From contig NZ_FONL01000007.1 of the NCBI RefSeq assembly GCF_900112895.1, forward strand, positions 1-64,000: 64,000 nt of DNA, read 5' to 3'. Made by a program: the position numbers and the translations under genes. Shown in pieces: positions 61,029 to 64,000 of the stretch. Source of the stretch: Succiniclasticum ruminis DSM 9236. GTDB taxonomy: Bacteria; Bacillota; Negativicutes; Acidaminococcales; Acidaminococcaceae. The notes under the pieces are model-generated. The model saw only the letters and a program-made list of their open reading frames with translations. It did no database searches and was not told the origin of the DNA. Within the stretch, counting starts at the first letter, position 1. Every line of letters starts with the position of its first letter.

Positions 61029-61334
61029 TCATTTTTTCTTTTTGGTGTCCGGTTCCACAACAGCCAGAATATCCCGTTCTGCCAGGATCAGCAGCTCCTC
61101 GCCTTCATACTTCACTGTGGTTCCGCAATACTTTGCGAACACGATGGAGTCGCCGACTTTTAAATCAATAGGAACCCGTTTGCCGTCAACAATGGCACCG
61201 TTACCTACTGCCAGAACCGTACCCTGCATGGGTTTTTCCTTGGAAGCAGTATCCGGAATAAAAATACCGCTTTTGGTCTTTTCTTCCACTGCGTCTGCCT
61301 TAACAACTACATTTGCGCCTAACGGTCTTAACAT
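61029..61334 (-). CDS. groS: Co-chaperonin GroES
   Basis: 101 residues; the usual length is about 94-97 and the extra residues are a Lys-rich tail (PDTKKKK). Visible: RPLGANVVVKADAVEEKTKS, GIFIPDTASKEKPMQGTVLA, the mobile loop, and YCGTTVKYEGEELLILAERD. AAGGGGA site before the ATG. Confidence 0.97.
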   Translation of the reverse strand: MLRPLGANVVVKADAVEEKTKSGIFIPDTASKEKPMQGTVLAVGNGAIVDGKRVPIDLKVGDSIVFAKYCGTTVKYEGEELLILAERDILAVVEPDTKKKK

Positions 61335-61430
61335 TACTATGTCCCCTTTCTTATTGCGGGACCGCCGAATTCGTTATTACGGGGCCCCAAATCTCTGTGA
61401 GAGTTTTAAAACAACATAATTTTGCATCTG

Positions 61431-61457
61431 TTAGCACTCAAAAATCCGGAGTGCCAA
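61431..61457 (-). promoter_or_regulatory. CIRCE operator (HrcA binding site)
   Basis: TTAGCACTC (61431-61439), 9-base spacer, GAGTGCCAA (61449-61457). The consensus is TTAGCACTC-N9-GAGTGCTAA; one base of the right arm differs. It lies between the groES promoter and start. Confidence 0.95.
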
Positions 61458-61469
61458 CTTCCAAATATC

Positions 61470-61497
61470 ATTATAGTCATATAAATAAAAATTGCAA
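61470..61497 (-). promoter_or_regulatory. groESL promoter
   Basis: TTGCAA (61492-61497) and TATAAT (61470-61475) on minus with a 16-base spacer, directly upstream of CIRCE. The 95 bases between the promoter and the tsaD terminator region are T-rich with no gene. Confidence 0.72.
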
Positions 61498-61590
61498 TAG
61501 TCAAAATGACAAATTTCACTGATTTTACATTTTTTTCATAGTTTTTTGGAAAATCATGCCTTTTTTTCAAAAAATCACCATGAAAATGAA

Positions 61591-61629
61591 AAAATCACAG
61601 GTAATTTTCCCATTTTTACCTGTGATTTT
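61591..61629 (-). terminator. Terminator after tsaD
   Basis: Perfect 14-bp stem AAAATCACAGGTAA (61591-61604) / TTACCTGTGATTTT (61616-61629), then T-rich sequence on minus. Confidence 0.9.
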
Positions 61630-61678
61630 GCAAAAATCGCATTTTTTCATTTTTGTATTTTGACTTTTTGACTTTATT

Positions 61679-62713
61679 TTATTCCCCGCTGCTTTTATAC
61701 CCCAGTTTCAGCGCCGGCACCGCATTCAGGTCCCAGGGACTGATTACGCCGGCCTGATACATATAATACCCCCGGCAGGCAATCATCACCGCGTTGTCGG
61801 TACACAGAATTTTAGTAGGATGTACCAGGCGTGCTCCTGCCTTTTTAGCAGCTGCCGCCAGCTTATTCTGCAGGGTTTTATTGGCTGAGACCCCGCCGGC
61901 CAGCACGATTTCTTTCAAACCCGTAGCCTTAACGGCCAGCACACTTTTCTGCACCAGCACATCCGTCACCGCTTCCTGGAACGAGGCGGCCACATCGGCC
62001 CGGTTCACCGGGCGCCGGGCCTGCTCTTCATTGTGCAGGTAGTTAATGACGGAGGATTTCATGCCGCTAAAACTGAACTGGAAAGGATCGTCCAGCATGG
62101 CACGGGGAAAATCAATAGCTTTGGGATTTCCTTCCAACGCCAGCTTTTCGATTTCCGGACCACCTGGATAGGGCAATCCCATAACCCGCGCGATTTTATC
62201 AAAGGCTTCTCCCGCCGCGTCGTCCCGGGTCTGCCCCAGCATTTCAAAACTGTTGTAGCCCGTCACCTTCAGCAGGGCCGTGTGCCCGCCGGATACCACC
62301 AGCGCCAGGAACGGCGGCTCCAGATTTTTGTCATTGATAAAGTTGGCAAACACATGACCTTCCAGATGGTTGACCCCCAGCAGCGGCTTGCCCGTAGCCC
62401 AGGCCAGGGCCTTTGCAGCAGACAGCCCCACCAGCAGCGCGCCTACCAGACCGGGACCGTACGTAACAGCCACCCCGTCAATCCGGTTCAGCGTCACCTT
62501 AGCATCTTCCAGGGCCGCGTCAATGACCGGCATGATGTGTTCAATATGTTTGCGGGACGCAATCTCCGGCACCACACCTCCATATTTCCGATGAATGGAA
62601 ATCTGGGAGGAAATAATGTTACTCAGCACGTCCCGTCCGTTTTTAACTACAGAAGCAGCCGTTTCGTCACAGCTGCTTTCAATTCCCAGAATGTAAATAT
62701 CTTTTTGTTCCAT
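61679..62713 (-). CDS. tsaD: tRNA N6-adenosine threonylcarbamoyltransferase
   Basis: Transfers threonylcarbamoyl to A37 of tRNAs. 344 residues from the ATG at 62713 (AAAAGGA site). ASKHA fold; start ILGIESSCDETAASVV, metal-ligand His pair NHLEGHVFANF, LALVVSGGHTALLKV, LAGGVSANKTLQ, CTDNAVMIACRGYY near the C terminus. An upstream frame extension to 62815 is not needed. Downstream of rimI by 10 bases, in the tsaE-tsaB-rimI-tsaD order. Confidence 0.96.
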   Translation of the reverse strand: MEQKDIYILGIESSCDETAASVVKNGRDVLSNIISSQISIHRKYGGVVPEIASRKHIEHIMPVIDAALEDAKVTLNRIDGVAVTYGPGLVGALLVGLSAAKALAWATGKPLLGVNHLEGHVFANFINDKNLEPPFLALVVSGGHTALLKVTGYNSFEMLGQTRDDAAGEAFDKIARVMGLPYPGGPEIEKLALEGNPKAIDFPRAMLDDPFQFSFSGMKSSVINYLHNEEQARRPVNRADVAASFQEAVTDVLVQKSVLAVKATGLKEIVLAGGVSANKTLQNKLAAAAKKAGARLVHPTKILCTDNAVMIACRGYYMYQAGVISPWDLNAVPALKLGYKSSGE

Positions 62714-62723
62714 AATAATCCTT

Positions 62724-63212
62724 TTACCGGTACAGCCACATGATGACCGCGCCCTCATGGGTATCCTCATAATAATCCGGCCGCACGCCTTTGGATACGA
62801 AACCGCAGCGTTCATACACAGTTTGTGCCGCTATATTACTTTCCCGCACTTCCAGCGTCACCGCTTCCGCCCCCGACTCCCAGGCTTTATTGATCAGTTC
62901 CTTTGTCAGTAAAAGACCCAGACCCTGATTACGCAATGTCTTTTTTACTGCCACCCGCATGACCTGGGCTTCTCCTGCCACATTCCAGATACCGGCATAC
63001 CCTGCAATTTGGTTGTCCAGTTCCGCTACGATCCAGACCGCAATCCTGTTCTGCAATTCCCTCTGCCAGGTATCCCGGCTCCAGGGATCGAAGAACGCTT
63101 CCCCATCCAGTTCCATCACAGCCGGCAGGTCCTTCTCTTCACATAACCGGAATACAGGCCATAACTTTTTTCCTATATTACTACTACTCTTGCTGACCAT
63201 TTTGAAAATCAC
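62724..63212 (-). CDS. rimI: Ribosomal protein S18-alanine N-acetyltransferase
   Basis: 162 residues, GNAT fold. Acetyl-CoA loop RNQGLGLLLTKELINKA, then VTLEVRESNIAAQTVYERCG as expected for RimI, C-terminal DYYEDTHEGAVIMWLYR. Start is GTG at 63212 (AGGGA site about 5 bases upstream) or ATG at 63200. A Ser/Lys-rich N-terminal tail of about 20 residues precedes the domain. Lies between tsaB and tsaD. Confidence 0.93.
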   Translation of the reverse strand: MIFKMVSKSSSNIGKKLWPVFRLCEEKDLPAVMELDGEAFFDPWSRDTWQRELQNRIAVWIVAELDNQIAGYAGIWNVAGEAQVMRVAVKKTLRNQGLGLLLTKELINKAWESGAEAVTLEVRESNIAAQTVYERCGFVSKGVRPDYYEDTHEGAVIMWLYR

Positions 63213-63213
63213 A

Positions 63214-63906
63214 TTATCCCTGCGGATGCCTTTTCTCCCACAGCTCTTCCGCTTCCGATTTCCGGATGTAGTACGGTCGCAGCGTAAATACGTCTTCCCC
63301 CGTCAGCGGTTCCGTGTCTTCCGCTGCCAGTGCCACAGACGACGCTTTTGGCAGCCGTACCTGCTCCGGCGCAACAGAAATGCCATCAGGCAATTCCTTT
63401 TTCATCAGTTTTTCACATTCCCCCATGAGCAGCACCGGTTTGCCACAGGCCTGCAGCTGCTGCAGCAAGGTTTCCCTGTCCGCCATTTCCACCGGCCTTA
63501 CTTTCCGTAGTTCCCCATCGGTCCACTCATAGAAAGCAGCATAAAAATTCCCCTTCTGGGCATCCAGCACCGGTACCAGCACAACGCCCTCCACCGGAAT
63601 ATTATAGGCCATAGCCTCCAGTGTATTGACTCCGCAGATCCCGCACTGCCAGGCATAGGCCATCGCTTCCGCCGCCGCCAATCCGATGCGAAGCCCCGTA
63701 AAGGAACCCGGCCCGATACTGACAGCTATCCGGTCTGTATTTTCTTTTTTTATCCCTGTACGGGCAAACATCTGGTCCAGCTGGGGCATCAGCCCTTCCG
63801 AATGGGTCAGGCCGACGGAAATATCATATTCCGCCAGCACATGTCCGTCCTGCACCAGTCCCACCGTACATACACGCGTCGCCGTATCAAGCGCCAGCGT
63901 TAACAT
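63214..63906 (-). CDS. tsaB: tRNA threonylcarbamoyladenosine biosynthesis protein
   Basis: 230 residues, normal for TsaB, the partner of TsaD. Visible: LTLALDTATRVCTVGLVQDG, SIGPGSFTGLRIGLAAAEAM, GVNTLEAMAYN, and a C-terminal ALAAEDTEPLTGEDVFTLRP. AAGGAAG site before the ATG, which lies inside the end of the upstream frame. Confidence 0.95.
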   Translation of the reverse strand: MLTLALDTATRVCTVGLVQDGHVLAEYDISVGLTHSEGLMPQLDQMFARTGIKKENTDRIAVSIGPGSFTGLRIGLAAAEAMAYAWQCGICGVNTLEAMAYNIPVEGVVLVPVLDAQKGNFYAAFYEWTDGELRKVRPVEMADRETLLQQLQACGKPVLLMGECEKLMKKELPDGISVAPEQVRLPKASSVALAAEDTEPLTGEDVFTLRPYYIRKSEAEELWEKRHPQG

Positions 63907-64000
63907 ACCGCAACACTTCCTTGCTTATGGCTTCGTACCGGAGACCGATGGGGAGCAGCTCCACGATGCGACCCTCCGGCACGATTGTCAGATTCACCTG
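63887..64000 (-). CDS. tsaE: C-terminal end of TsaE (partial, cut by window edge)
   Basis: A minus-strand frame enters from the window edge and ends at a TGA at 63887-63889, overlapping the tsaB start by 20 bases. The readable 37 residues (VNLTIVPEGRIVELLPIG, then LRYEAISKEVLRYVNAGA) fit the C-terminal part of TsaE, the P-loop ATPase of the t6A pathway. The P-loop itself lies beyond the window. The gene order tsaE-tsaB-rimI-tsaD supports the call; with so little sequence it remains an inference. Confidence 0.72.
   Translation of the reverse strand, partial: QVNLTIVPEGRIVELLPIGLRYEAISKEVLRYVNAGA

Overview
The window looks like a chromosomal segment of a diderm Firmicute (class Negativicutes; an Acidaminococcaceae-like gut anaerobe is my best guess, inferred and not proven). 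Firmicutes-type signs are a CIRCE element before groESL, AGGAGG-type ribosome sites and sigma-A-like promoters. An outer membrane is implied by a TonB-dependent receptor and a 2495-residue autotransporter. A strict-anaerobe lifestyle is suggested by the class III ribonucleotide reductase. Most genes run on the minus strand.

Region by region. 1-5.4 kb: an MBL-fold hydrolase, then an AT-richer integrative mobilizable element: two inverted arrays of 9-bp repeats, mobA, mobC with a candidate oriT hairpin, an unknown gene, an excisionase-like gene and a tyrosine integrase that abuts an intact tRNA-Arg(CCU). A second tRNA-Arg, cut off after the anticodon arm, lies just beyond. 5.4-11.6 kb: polyphosphate metabolism, with ppk overlapping a Ppx/GppA paralogue that has lost signature residues, and a canonical Ppx/GppA gene divergent from it. 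11.6-19.4 kb: a secreted DUF4127 protein, an IMP dehydrogenase, and a purine operon read purE-purM-purN-purH(IMP cyclohydrolase part only)-purD. 19.5-24 kb: amidase, PPC/DUF296 protein, small unknowns, family-4 uracil-DNA glycosylase, and an ArsR regulator next to a DUF1847 cysteine-rich protein. 24-32.7 kb: the giant repeat-rich autotransporter preceded by a cysteine-rich U32-like protein gene. 32.9-38.5 kb: an HTH regulator, coaE, and an NrdR-box-controlled nrdG-nrdD pair in which NrdD carries a fused redoxin domain. 38.6-46.1 kb: HerA/DUF853 ATPase, NhaC-type antiporter, TonB receptor, a 261-bp palindromic element and a PurF-like protein whose second residue is Ser instead of Cys. 46.4-51.5 kb: a five-gene operon (circularly permuted ATP-grasp, alpha-E, transglutaminase-like, and two AstE/AspA-like proteins of which one lacks a zinc-ligand His). 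This is the best candidate for a little-described system. 51.5-64 kb: small transporter, zinc-ribbon protein, MBL/TIGR04076 pair, NYN-LOTUS protein, UxaA-family dehydratase, guaA, a LuxR-type regulator, groESL with CIRCE, and the tRNA t6A genes tsaD-rimI-tsaB-tsaE (tsaE cut by the window edge).

Common themes are purine supply (purEMNHD, purF-like, guaB, guaA), polyphosphate turnover, anaerobic deoxynucleotide synthesis and cell-surface functions. Several proteins keep a family fold but have altered active-site signatures (Ppx-like, PurF-like, second AspA-like), which makes this segment unusually rich in possible pseudoenzymes. All family calls come from reading motifs by eye; no database search was run.
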